64,000 bases of DNA from Flavobacterium urumqiense (GTDB lineage Bacteria; Bacteroidota; Bacteroidia; Flavobacteriales; Flavobacteriaceae), in the NCBI RefSeq assembly GCF_900108015.1, contig NZ_FNVP01000002.1:124001-188000 (forward strand), read 5' to 3'. Position 1 is the stretch's first letter. Each line of letters opens with the position of its first letter. Positions 24,443 to 32,484 of this stretch are shown piece after piece. The notes beneath the pieces were generated by a model. The model was not told where the DNA came from, did not search any database, and saw only the letters and a program-made list of their open reading frames with translations. Both the position numbers and the translations under genes were made by a program.

Positions 24443-26977
24443 TTAAAGCTTTAAATTTCGCAATCGCAATGCATTTGCAATAACAGAAACCGAGCTGAAA
24501 CTCATTGCCAAAGCCGCAATCATTGGTGAAAGCAAAACTCCAAAAAACGGATACAAAATGCCCGCAGCAATTGGTATTCCTAACACATTATAGAAAAAGG
24601 CAAAGAATAAATTTTGTTTGATATTTCGCATCACCGCATGACTTAAGTTTTTGGCTTTTACTATCCCTTGTAAGTCACCTTTCACCAACGTTATTTTGGC
24701 ACTTTCAATAGCAACATCCGTTCCGGTTCCCATAGCTATTCCAACATCAGCTTGCGCCAAAGCTGGAGCATCGTTTATTCCGTCACCCGCCATAGCTACA
24801 ATTTTTCCTTCCCCTTGCAATCGTTTAATTTCTTTCAGTTTATCTTCAGGTAAACAACCCGCTTTATAGGAACTTAAATGCAATTCCTGAGCGACTGCTT
24901 TTGCGGTGTTTTCATTATCTCCGGTAAGCATTATTACCTCTACACCTTGACGAATTAATTCTTTTATAGCTTCAACACTTGTTGCTTTTATAGCATCAGT
25001 GATTGATACAAATCCCACAGCAATTCCGTCAACTGAAATATAAGAAACAGTTTTCCCTAGTTTTTGTTCCGCAATAATTTGATTTTCCAGTTCTGCAGAA
25101 ACCGTAACATTCACTTGTTCCATTAATTTTCTATTCCCCAGCGCTACTTTTTTATTGGTAACTGTACCAACAACTCCTTTTCCTGAAATTGCTTCAAAAT
25201 CCTTTACCTCGATTAATGCAATTTCTTTCCCTTTTGCAAAATTGACTACGGCTTGCGCCAAAGGATGTTCGCTATACTGATTTAAGGAAGCGATACTTTG
25301 CAAAAGTTCATTTTCGTCATTTTGCAGGGAAAATACTTTTTCAACAGAAGGTTTTCCCTCAGTAATCGTTCCTGTTTTGTCGGTAATCAGAACATTTACT
25401 TTGTTCATATTTTCCAATGCTTCTGCATTTTTTATCAGAACTCCCAATTGTGCTCCTTTCCCAACGCCAACCATGACCGACATAGGCGTAGCTAACCCCA
25501 AAGCGCACGGACAGGCAATAATCAATACCGCAATGGCATTGATAAATCCATAAACCATTGCTGGTTCCGGTCCAAATTTTGCCCAAACAAAAAAAGTAAT
25601 TAAGGAAACTAAGACAACAATTGGCACAAAATATTTAGCTATTTTATCGGCTAATTTTTGAATGGGGGCTCTGGAACGGCTGGCATCATTTACCATTTGC
25701 ACAATTTGCGAAAGCAAGGTTTCTGAACCCACTTTCTCAGCAATCATAACAAAGGATTTGTTCCCATTTATGGTTCCCGCTATAACGGAATCCTCAATTT
25801 TTTTATCAACAGGGATCGGTTCTCCTGAAATCATCGATTCATCGATAGTACTTTCTCCATCGGTAATTTTCCCATCAACCGGAATTTTATCTCCCGGTTT
25901 CACGCGCAATAAATCTCCTTTTTTGATATCATGAATGGAGATTACTTTATCAGCTCCGTCAATAACTAAAGTGGCTTCGGTTGGCGCTAATTTCAATAAT
26001 TCTTTTATCGCACCACTAGTACGACTGTGTGCTCTGGCTTCTAATAACTGTCCCAATAAAACCAATGTCAATATGACTGTTGTTGCTTCGAAATAAAGGT
26101 GAACCGTTCCGTCATGCGTTTTAAATTCATCTGGGAAAATAGTTGGGAAGAATAACCCAACCAAACTAAATAGAAAAGCGACTCCGGAACCAATTCCGAT
26201 AAGTGTAAACATATTGAGATTCCAGGTAATAACGGATTTCCAAGCGCGCTCAAAAAACATCCAACACGCATAAAAAACTACCGGAAGGGACAAAATTAGT
26301 TGTACCCAATTCCATTTTGAAGCATCCATAATTTTCATTAATGGATTATTTGGAATCATATCTGACATGGCAATAATAAAAATAGGAACCGTAAAAAATA
26401 CGGCGATTTTCATTTTACGCACTAAGTCATCATAAACTTTATTTTCTTCAGCATCTGTCGGCTCCATTGGTACTAAATCCATTCCACAAATGGGACAAGA
26501 ACCAGGACCTTCTTTGACAACTTCAGGATGCATCGGACAAGTGTACATCGTTTTACTACTTATTATCGTTGCTTCTTTAACCAAATCCATTCCGCAAACG
26601 GGACAATCTACCGGTTTATCGTAGACTTTCTCACCCTCACAATGCATCGGGCAATAATATTTGCCTTGCGCATTGCTTGGTAAAGCTATTCTTGGTTTCT
26701 CTTGTGGTTTATTCGAACTGCAACACGATTTTTCTGTTGATTTCTCCGTCGTTACATGAGAATCAACCCCATTATTCATTTCTATTGTATATTTTCCAGC
26801 AGCTGTCAATGCGTCTTGTAATTGAGCAGTGGGAATGTGTTTATCCATTGTTATCGTTGCCATTGGAGGATCCAAAGTAACTATTGTTTGAATCCCATCA
26901 ATAGCATTCAATGTTTTTTCGACTTTGGAACGACAACCGTCGCATGACATTCCAGTAACAGTGTAAGTATGTATCAT
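24443..26977 (-). CDS. copA: Copper-translocating P1B-type ATPase
   Basis: An 844-residue inner-membrane pump. N-terminus: an HMA domain with GMSCDGC (Cys pair at 11 and 14), then two heavy-metal-binding domains (YCPMHCEG ... CPVCGMDLV and YTCPMHPE ... CPICGMDLVPM). Eight transmembrane helices follow. Key motifs: MISGEPIPV (actuator), CPCALGLATPMS (membrane metal site), DKTGTIT (phosphorylated Asp), SEHPLAQAV (the HP motif), TGDNENTA, GDGINDAPAL and MSFSSVSVIANALRL near the end. CPC and MxxSS mark Cu(I)/Ag(I) exporters. It follows the haem-binding gene after 26 nt. Confidence 0.95.
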   Translation of the reverse strand: MIHTYTVTGMSCDGCRSKVEKTLNAIDGIQTIVTLDPPMATITMDKHIPTAQLQDALTAAGKYTIEMNNGVDSHVTTEKSTEKSCCSSNKPQEKPRIALPSNAQGKYYCPMHCEGEKVYDKPVDCPVCGMDLVKEATIISSKTMYTCPMHPEVVKEGPGSCPICGMDLVPMEPTDAEENKVYDDLVRKMKIAVFFTVPIFIIAMSDMIPNNPLMKIMDASKWNWVQLILSLPVVFYACWMFFERAWKSVITWNLNMFTLIGIGSGVAFLFSLVGLFFPTIFPDEFKTHDGTVHLYFEATTVILTLVLLGQLLEARAHSRTSGAIKELLKLAPTEATLVIDGADKVISIHDIKKGDLLRVKPGDKIPVDGKITDGESTIDESMISGEPIPVDKKIEDSVIAGTINGNKSFVMIAEKVGSETLLSQIVQMVNDASRSRAPIQKLADKIAKYFVPIVVLVSLITFFVWAKFGPEPAMVYGFINAIAVLIIACPCALGLATPMSVMVGVGKGAQLGVLIKNAEALENMNKVNVLITDKTGTITEGKPSVEKVFSLQNDENELLQSIASLNQYSEHPLAQAVVNFAKGKEIALIEVKDFEAISGKGVVGTVTNKKVALGNRKLMEQVNVTVSAELENQIIAEQKLGKTVSYISVDGIAVGFVSITDAIKATSVEAIKELIRQGVEVIMLTGDNENTAKAVAQELHLSSYKAGCLPEDKLKEIKRLQGEGKIVAMAGDGINDAPALAQADVGIAMGTGTDVAIESAKITLVKGDLQGIVKAKNLSHAVMRNIKQNLFFAFFYNVLGIPIAAGILYPFFGVLLSPMIAALAMSFSSVSVIANALRLRNLKL

Positions 26978-27003
26978 AAGATTATTTTGTGCGGGTGAAT
27001 CAA

Positions 27004-27492
27004 CTATTGTACAACTGTCATATAATTTTGTGATGAAATACTATCTCTAGTTTGTTCTATCCAATTAATCAACACCTTTTTATTCTCTTGAGTAAGTATG
27101 GCATTTTTATGTATCATTGTGTACGAAGCCAATGGCATCTCCTCAGCTTTAATTTGTTTGACAATTTCTTCTAATTTGTTTCCTTGCTTTCGCTCAGAAT
27201 AATTACCAAACTCACTAAAATTCAGATTCTCTTTTCCTTCATTAATATGATTATCCAAAAACAGTCTAACGGGCTGAATGTAGGAGTACCAAGGATACTC
27301 CGTGCTGTTGCTGTGACAATCGTAGCAGGAAGTTTGCAAAATGTTTTTTACATCTAAGGGAACATCGTAGGTTTTGGTAAAATGGATAGGTAATACCCGC
27401 CCGTAATCTAAATTGCGAGCAGGTTGATAAAATTGTAACAGCAAAAAAATAACAAAACCTAAAGTCAATATTTTTTTGAAATTAATTTTCAT
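27004..27492 (-). CDS. Haem-binding domain protein (c-type haem)
   Basis: A 162-residue protein with an N-terminal transmembrane helix (about residues 8-22) and a CYDCHSNSTEYPWYSYIQP motif, a single CxxCH haem-attachment site followed by the conserved NSTEYPWYS sequence of the haem-binding family PF14376. The rest (ERKQGNKLEEIVKQIKAEEMPLASYTMIHKNA) is characteristic. The start codon directly abuts the preceding DUF3347 gene's stop (27492/27493), so the two are translationally linked. Electron transfer or redox sensing are possible roles. Confidence 0.88.
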   Translation of the reverse strand: MKINFKKILTLGFVIFLLLQFYQPARNLDYGRVLPIHFTKTYDVPLDVKNILQTSCYDCHSNSTEYPWYSYIQPVRLFLDNHINEGKENLNFSEFGNYSERKQGNKLEEIVKQIKAEEMPLASYTMIHKNAILTQENKKVLINWIEQTRDSISSQNYMTVVQ

Positions 27493-28203
27493 CTAGAATG
27501 TTTTTTTTACTGATCCACAAGTAAGCATTTGGCCACCGTAATATGGATTTTTGATTTCTTTAGTTTCACTTATCCAATAACCGCTTTTCCCTTCGTCATA
27601 CATTGGACAATAATCCTGATACAATTTTTGAGTAGTACCAAAAGTTTTTATCAAATCCTTGATGTCTTTGCTCAACATGGCAAAATGTTCTCTTTGGTGT
27701 TCAATTTTTCCAGCATTGTTACCTATATGTTCCGCATGTTCTTTAGCATCGTCTTTTATATCAATATATTCCGATTTCGATTTCGCATCCAATGAATTGG
27801 CATTTATACTATTTAAAGTCGCATATAATGCTTTAGCTGCATTCGCCGCACCTTTTGAATCATCCTTAATAAATGCATTTTTTACTTTCAAATAATTTGC
27901 TACAATTTCATTTGTAGAAAATGAAGATTGGGAAGTTGTTGTAACAGTTGATTCTGTTTTTGTTTCAACTGTCGTATTTGGAGTTATAGTTGTAGCTTCA
28001 TTAACCGGTACTGTTAGTTCCATACCACATTTAGAACATTTGTCCCCTTTCTTTCCCTTTACTTCGGGATGCATAGAACACGCATATAAATCTGTGGAAG
28101 CAACAGTTTTTTCAACTTTTGTTTCTTCAACCTGCTTGACTTTTTGATTACAAGCTGTTAAAGTTGCAGCCATAATTACAATTGATAAGAATACTTTTTT
28201 CAT
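27493..28203 (-). CDS. DUF3347 lipoprotein with heavy-metal-binding domain
   Basis: A 236-residue lipoprotein (signal ATLTACNQK, Cys at 18). Residues about 40-70 are a heavy-metal-binding domain YACSMHPE ... CSKCGMELTV; residues about 95-236 are DUF3347, ending in CPMYDEGKSGYW and KNPYYGGQMLTCGSV. DUF3347 is often found attached to CusB-like efflux adaptors; here it stands alone with a metal-binding head. First gene of the operon DUF3347 - haem protein - copA. Confidence 0.87.
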   Translation of the reverse strand: MKKVFLSIVIMAATLTACNQKVKQVEETKVEKTVASTDLYACSMHPEVKGKKGDKCSKCGMELTVPVNEATTITPNTTVETKTESTVTTTSQSSFSTNEIVANYLKVKNAFIKDDSKGAANAAKALYATLNSINANSLDAKSKSEYIDIKDDAKEHAEHIGNNAGKIEHQREHFAMLSKDIKDLIKTFGTTQKLYQDYCPMYDEGKSGYWISETKEIKNPYYGGQMLTCGSVKKTF

Positions 28204-28303
28204 TTTAATATTTTTTAGTTTTATTTTTACTTCTAGCTTTATTTTAACTATACAAAGTTCTAAAAATAATCGTTTTAGAATATTGTATAATAATTATAAA
28301 AAA

Positions 28304-28318
28304 TTGTAAAATTTACAA
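28304..28318. promoter_or_regulatory. Perfect 15-nt palindrome upstream of the DUF3347-copA operon
   Basis: TTGTAAAATTTACAA reads the same on both strands around a central base pair. It lies 101 nt before the DUF3347 start and 16 nt past the AraC-type regulator's stop. It could be an operator; AT-only composition makes chance possible. Confidence 0.35.
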
Positions 28319-28333
28319 TTTGTCAATTTCGAA

Positions 28334-28873
28334 TCAAATGGCTTCTTTTGCTTTTTTGAAGTATGTCGGTGTCGAACCCGTTACTTTTTTAAACTGATTG
28401 CTCAAATGCGCTACATCGTTATATTTCAATTGAATAGCAATTTCACTCAATGTAAATTCGTCATACAGAAGCAACTCTTTTACTCTTTCAATTTTTTGAG
28501 TAATAAAGTAATGTTCTATAGTTTTTCCTTCAACTTCCGAAAATAAATTACTTAAAGCGTTGTAATCTTGTCCTAATTGTTGCGCTAGATAATGCGATAA
28601 ATTAGTTTTAAGTTCATTATCTTGGTGATGAACTAAGTCAACTATCAGATTTTTAATCCGTTCAATTGTAACAGCAATTTTGTTTTCTAATAATTCAAAA
28701 CCAAGTGCATGTAACCTTTTTGAAAGTATCTCTTTTTCATCATTTTTAAAATCTTCCAAAAGTTCGACTTCTCCTAACTGAACTGAAACAGCGTGAAGTC
28801 CAATTTTTTCAATTTCAGACTTCACGACAATATTACAGCGATTGCATACCATATTTTTGATATAAATCTTCAT
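28334..28873 (-). CDS. AraC-family regulator with HMA-like metal-binding N-terminus
   Basis: A 179-residue protein. Residues 1-65 resemble an HMA metal-chaperone domain: MKIYIKNMVCNRCNIVVKSE with Cys10-xx-Cys13 and a beta-alpha-beta-like continuation. The C-terminal ~100 residues are an AraC-type double helix-turn-helix: TQKIERVKELLLYDEFTLSEIAIQLKYNDVAHLSNQFKKVTGSTPTYFKK. A metal-binding head on an AraC DNA-binding domain suggests a copper sensor controlling the neighbouring operons. Its start lies 2 nt after the stop of the HMA-DUF3347 gene, so both are co-transcribed. Confidence 0.85.
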   Translation of the reverse strand: MKIYIKNMVCNRCNIVVKSEIEKIGLHAVSVQLGEVELLEDFKNDEKEILSKRLHALGFELLENKIAVTIERIKNLIVDLVHHQDNELKTNLSHYLAQQLGQDYNALSNLFSEVEGKTIEHYFITQKIERVKELLLYDEFTLSEIAIQLKYNDVAHLSNQFKKVTGSTPTYFKKAKEAI

Positions 28874-28875
28874 TT

Positions 28876-29739
28876 TTATTTAATGGTTTCCACAGTCTTA
28901 CCACAAGACATCATTTGTGAACCATAATACGGGTTTTTAATTGCATTGTCTTTACTTAACCAATTAGCGCCTTTCCCTCCGTTTGCCATTGGACAAAACT
29001 GATAAAAAACTGGCGTTTCATATTTGGCCACTTTTATCAAATCATACATGTTTTTTGATAATGACATAAAAACCGTTCTTTGTTTTTTGATATCTTGTAT
29101 TTCAGAAATACTTTTGGCGTCAGCAGTTAAATCTTTCATCACTTTCATCCAAACCATATGAACATCCATAGCAAGTTTGTCCATTTTTACCCCATTTAAA
29201 GAAGTCAATAAATTTTTTGCGACTGAAGAAGCTACTTTCCCATCCGTTTTAACCAAAGCATCTTTTAATAAAAAGTAATTCTCAAAAATTGGTTTTAATT
29301 GATTTTGCGCTACTTGATCCGTTTTGGTTATTTCTGACTGATCTTGATGATTTTCCATTCCTGCCATTTGATTCGCCTGTGGCGTAGCAGCTACTTTAGC
29401 TTCTCTGTCGTATTGACAACAACCGGCAAGGCTGTTATAGGCAGAATCAGGAGCAAGGAATTTCTCGCTGTCATAACCTGCCAAAGCAATACGTTTTAAG
29501 ATTTCGTCCTGATTCGTTTTTGCTGAATCATATGTTAGCGTAGCCATTTTGGTGTCTTTATCCCAATCTACCTGAGCTACTTTTTTTAAATTTCCTGCTT
29601 TCTCTATGGTTGTTTCACACATTCCGCAATTCCCGTAGATTTTTACCGTTTCGGTTTTAGCATTTTTTATTTGTGCGTTCGTAATTGTCATTGAAAGCAA
29701 TAGTATAATTGCCATCAATATTTTTTTTATTGATTTCAT
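28876..29739 (-). CDS. HMA and DUF3347 domain exported protein
   Basis: A 287-residue exported protein (signal peptide 1-23, ending TNA). Residues about 30-95 are an HMA domain with GNCGMCETTIEKAG; a CCQYD cysteine pair follows near residue 105. Residues about 145-287 are DUF3347, with QFCPMANGGKGANW and KNPYYGSQMMSCGK. The same DUF3347 ending occurs in the 27493-28203 protein. Predicted to bind and pass on copper in the periplasm. It precedes the HMA-AraC regulator by 2 nt, coupling binder and sensor. Confidence 0.87.
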   Translation of the reverse strand: MKSIKKILMAIILLLSMTITNAQIKNAKTETVKIYGNCGMCETTIEKAGNLKKVAQVDWDKDTKMATLTYDSAKTNQDEILKRIALAGYDSEKFLAPDSAYNSLAGCCQYDREAKVAATPQANQMAGMENHQDQSEITKTDQVAQNQLKPIFENYFLLKDALVKTDGKVASSVAKNLLTSLNGVKMDKLAMDVHMVWMKVMKDLTADAKSISEIQDIKKQRTVFMSLSKNMYDLIKVAKYETPVFYQFCPMANGGKGANWLSKDNAIKNPYYGSQMMSCGKTVETIK

Positions 29740-29890
29740 TGTTTTAAATAATTTTGAAGTGAATAAGTCCTACTTAATATTAGAACAATAGCATCTTGCT
29801 ACAATCCGTATTGAATTTAACTATAAATTTAATGATTTTAAAGCAGTAATGCTTTGAATTAGACCCAATAATGGCTATCTAAATAGAAAT

Positions 29891-30256
29891 TTAGCTTATT
29901 TTAGGTGGAAGCCAAATGGAACGGAAATCGGAAGAAATGAAGATTTCAGAATAATAATAATTTTGTTTCTCAGGTGAAAAACTAAAAATTTGACTAGTAA
30001 GTGCAACATAAACTTGTGAAGACAAAGCCAAACTAACTACAGAACTGGTACAAGAAACATGTTTACATCCTCCGTTACAACCCTCATGGCTTTTTGAACT
30101 TTTTCCTTTGTCGCAACAAGCCGTTTTCTCCTTTTGTGAAACAGCTTCTTTTTTACAACACGCTTTCTCTGATTTGGTTCCACATGCAAAAGCTACGCTT
30201 GGCATCATAAAGAAACCAAGCATAACAAGTAGCATTATGTAAAACTTTTTTGTCAT
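29891..30256 (-). CDS. Cysteine-rich exported protein (121 aa)
   Basis: Signal peptide MTKKFYIMLLVMLGFFMMPS with cleavage near FACG. Residues 25-70 carry ten cysteines in pairs and singles (ACGTK, ACCKK, ACCDK, GCNGGC, VSC) with Lys spacing; residues after about 70 are hydrophobic/aromatic (SLALSSQVYVALTSQIFSF). The first part looks like a metal-binding peptide; the second is unlike a known domain. Family not recognised. It is the last copper-type gene of the island, 150 bp from the HMA-DUF3347 gene. Confidence 0.7.
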   Translation of the reverse strand: MTKKFYIMLLVMLGFFMMPSVAFACGTKSEKACCKKEAVSQKEKTACCDKGKSSKSHEGCNGGCKHVSCTSSVVSLALSSQVYVALTSQIFSFSPEKQNYYYSEIFISSDFRSIWLPPKIS

Positions 30257-30340
30257 CAGTAAACTTTTGTAAAAAACAAAGGTATTAAATTAAGGACTAT
30301 TGCTAATTTATTAACTCCTAATTACTTGTTAAAAAATCAA

Positions 30341-30685
30341 TTACTTCCCTTCGCCTAATATCCCATTCATAATGGATTGCAACAATGACAATACAATACT
30401 AAAGATTAATGCGGTCCAAAACGAGTCTACACTAAACCCGCCAACAATATTTGTACACAATAATATAATCAATGCATTAATGACTAACAAAAACAATCCT
30501 AATGTAACAATGGTAACCGGTAAAGTTAGTACTACCAATATTGGTTTGATAAATATATTAAGCAAACCAAGAACTATAGCTACAATCAACGCAGTAGTAA
30601 AACCAGCTACATGAACACCTGGCATGAAATGAGCAATAAGTAGCACTAATCCTGATGTAACTAATATTCTGATCAATAAATTCAT
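30341..30685 (-). CDS. Phage holin family / four-TM membrane protein
   Basis: A 114-residue inner-membrane protein with four hydrophobic helices and the conserved LGLLNIFIKPILVVLTLPVTIVTLGLF core of the Mycobacterial four-TMS holin family (PF04020). In chromosomes this family is widespread and not linked to lysis; role unknown. It begins the second half of the window and shows no phage neighbours. Confidence 0.88.
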   Translation of the reverse strand: MNLLIRILVTSGLVLLIAHFMPGVHVAGFTTALIVAIVLGLLNIFIKPILVVLTLPVTIVTLGLFLLVINALIILLCTNIVGGFSVDSFWTALIFSIVLSLLQSIMNGILGEGK

Positions 30686-30738
30686 AGTTTTTATTTTAAA
30701 ATTTAAATAAATGTAAGAAAAATTTAAATCGAATTAAT

Positions 30739-31500
30739 TTATTTTAAAAAAGAACTTGCGATTTGATGAAAAAGGATTGGGTTTTCAGCATGCAGCCAAT
30801 GCCCTACATCAGCAATTGTTTCCACAGTGGAATTAGGGAAATGCTGTTTTATGTTTTCGAAATCAGTGTCCAAAATATAATTGGATTTTCCACCGCGTAT
30901 GAATAATGTTGGTTTCTCAAAAACGGCATTTGGCGGCAATGGAACTCCAATTTCATCCATTTTTTTATTGAAAACTTCCAAGTTGAATCGGAAAGCGAGT
31001 TGTCCCGGTTCTTGCCAATACAAACTTTTCATTAAAAATTGTCTCGTTCCAAAATCAGGAATATATGGAGACATAATTTCCTCAACTTCGTTTCGGGTTG
31101 GTTTTTTGGAGAAATCAACAGCGTTTAATCCTGCCAAAATATCCTGATGGTGTTGCGGATAAAATTTTGGTCCGATATCAGCAACAATTAATTTATCTAC
31201 TAATTCCAGATGAGTTGTCGCCAAAAGCATGGCCACTTTTCCACCCATGGAATGACCGATTATATTTATGTTTTCTAAATTATTGGCATTGCAATACTCG
31301 AAAACATCCTGAACCATGATTTCATAACTAAATTCCTCCGAATGCAAGCTTCGGCCGTGATTGCGCAAATCGATCATGTGAACTTGAAAACCTTCGGTAC
31401 CAAACTGAGTTCCTAGTGTTTTCCAATTATCCGACATTCCCAAAAAGCCGTGGAGAATTAAAAGTGGTTTGCCTGAACCTTCTATTTTTGAGTAGAGCAT
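30739..31500 (-). CDS. Alpha/beta hydrolase (YbfF-like esterase)
   Basis: A 253-residue single-domain hydrolase. The oxyanion motif HGFLGMSDNW is at residues 18-27, the nucleophile serine sits in GHSMGGKVAM (about residues 85-94), and the catalytic His is in VGHWLHAENP near the end. Length and motifs fit the YbfF group of acyl-CoA/ester hydrolases. Substrate unknown. It is followed by a repeat element on the upstream side. Confidence 0.88.
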   Translation of the reverse strand: MLYSKIEGSGKPLLILHGFLGMSDNWKTLGTQFGTEGFQVHMIDLRNHGRSLHSEEFSYEIMVQDVFEYCNANNLENINIIGHSMGGKVAMLLATTHLELVDKLIVADIGPKFYPQHHQDILAGLNAVDFSKKPTRNEVEEIMSPYIPDFGTRQFLMKSLYWQEPGQLAFRFNLEVFNKKMDEIGVPLPPNAVFEKPTLFIRGGKSNYILDTDFENIKQHFPNSTVETIADVGHWLHAENPILFHQIASSFLK

Positions 31501-31530
31501 TTTGATTTTATATTTTAGATTGCAGAATTA

Positions 31531-31651
31531 CGTGCGTGAGGGATAGCAGTGGAAATCCTTTTTTATCATGAAACGATAGTGGAATGAAAAAAAGATTGCA
31601 ACGGATAGCCCGACCACGCTGCAACGCTAGTGAAAGCGTGGTCACGCCCCA
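31531..31651 (-). repeat. Intergenic repeat element, copy 2
   Basis: GC-rich block between the hydrolase and pdxJ genes. On the minus strand it begins GGGGCGTGACC, has GGTCGGGCTATCCGTTGCAA and ends CCACTGCTATCCCTCACGC, the same order as the element at 14072-14183. It contains a hairpin CCACGCT/AGCGTGG near its left end (31613-31640). Confidence 0.7.
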
Positions 31652-31657
31652 ATTATT

Positions 31658-32371
31658 TTATTTTAATTTTTGCAAATACATGTTGATCACATTATCCAAT
31701 CCCAGATAAAGAGCTTCGGAAATTAAAGCGTGCCCAATGGAAACTTCCAGCAATCCCGGTATATTTTCCTTGAAAAACTGAATATTATCTAAACTTAAAT
31801 CGTGACCTGCATTGATTCCTAAACCGATTTGATTGGCCAGAATTGCTGATTCCATATACGACTGTATACCTCTTTTATTACCTAAACAGTATTCGTGTGC
31901 GAATGCCTCGGTATACAATTCGATTCTTTCAGTTCCAATTTTTTTAGCGCCTTCAATCATTTCAAGAACCGGATCCACAAAAATAGAAGTTCTGATTCCG
32001 TTGCGTTGAAATTCCTGAACAATTTCAGTTAAATATGCGGCATGTTTTATGGTATTCCAACCTGCATTGGAAGTTATCGCATCGACAGCATCCGGAACTA
32101 AAGTAACTTGGGTAGGTCTGATTTCGAGAACAAGATCGATAAATGTTTTCTCTGGATTTCCTTCAATATTATATTCGGTGTAAACAAAGGATTTCAAATC
32201 TCTGGCGTCTTGATAACGGATGTGACGCTCATCTGGACGCGGATGAATCGTGATTCCTTCGGCACCAAACTTTTGAATGTCGGCTGCAACCTTTAATAAA
32301 TCGGGAACATTTCCTCCACGTGCATTACGTAAAGTAGCTATTTTATTGATGTTTACACTTAACTTTGTCAT
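31658..32371 (-). CDS. pdxJ: Pyridoxine 5'-phosphate synthase
   Basis: A 237-residue enzyme that joins 1-deoxyxylulose 5-phosphate and 3-amino-2-oxopropyl phosphate in vitamin B6 synthesis. Signatures: LSVNINKIATLRNARGG, GITIHPRPDERHI, LVPD and GINAGHDLSLDNI. I chose ATG at 32371 because the earlier ATG at 32422 lies upstream of a TATTTTTG -7 element (32412-32419) and adds residues outside the family. Divergent from the CBS gene. Confidence 0.95.
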   Translation of the reverse strand: MTKLSVNINKIATLRNARGGNVPDLLKVAADIQKFGAEGITIHPRPDERHIRYQDARDLKSFVYTEYNIEGNPEKTFIDLVLEIRPTQVTLVPDAVDAITSNAGWNTIKHAAYLTEIVQEFQRNGIRTSIFVDPVLEMIEGAKKIGTERIELYTEAFAHEYCLGNKRGIQSYMESAILANQIGLGINAGHDLSLDNIQFFKENIPGLLEVSIGHALISEALYLGLDNVINMYLQKLK

Positions 32372-32411
32372 TGGAACACTTTTTGATTGTGAAAAATAGT
32401 ATTTGTTGTGA

Positions 32412-32419
32412 CAAAAATA
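32412..32419 (-). promoter_or_regulatory. -7 element upstream of pdxJ
   Basis: TATTTTTG on the minus strand, about 40 nt before the chosen pdxJ start; it argues against the longer start at 32422. Confidence 0.45.
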
Positions 32420-32484
32420 CAAAGTAAAATCTAGGAGTTTTTGCTTATTTTTGATTATTTTGCATGAAATATTGAGATTGATTT

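Noticed and set aside
30341..30685. Prophage lysis gene
   Set aside because: The holin-family name is historical; no other phage gene is near and the family is chromosomal.
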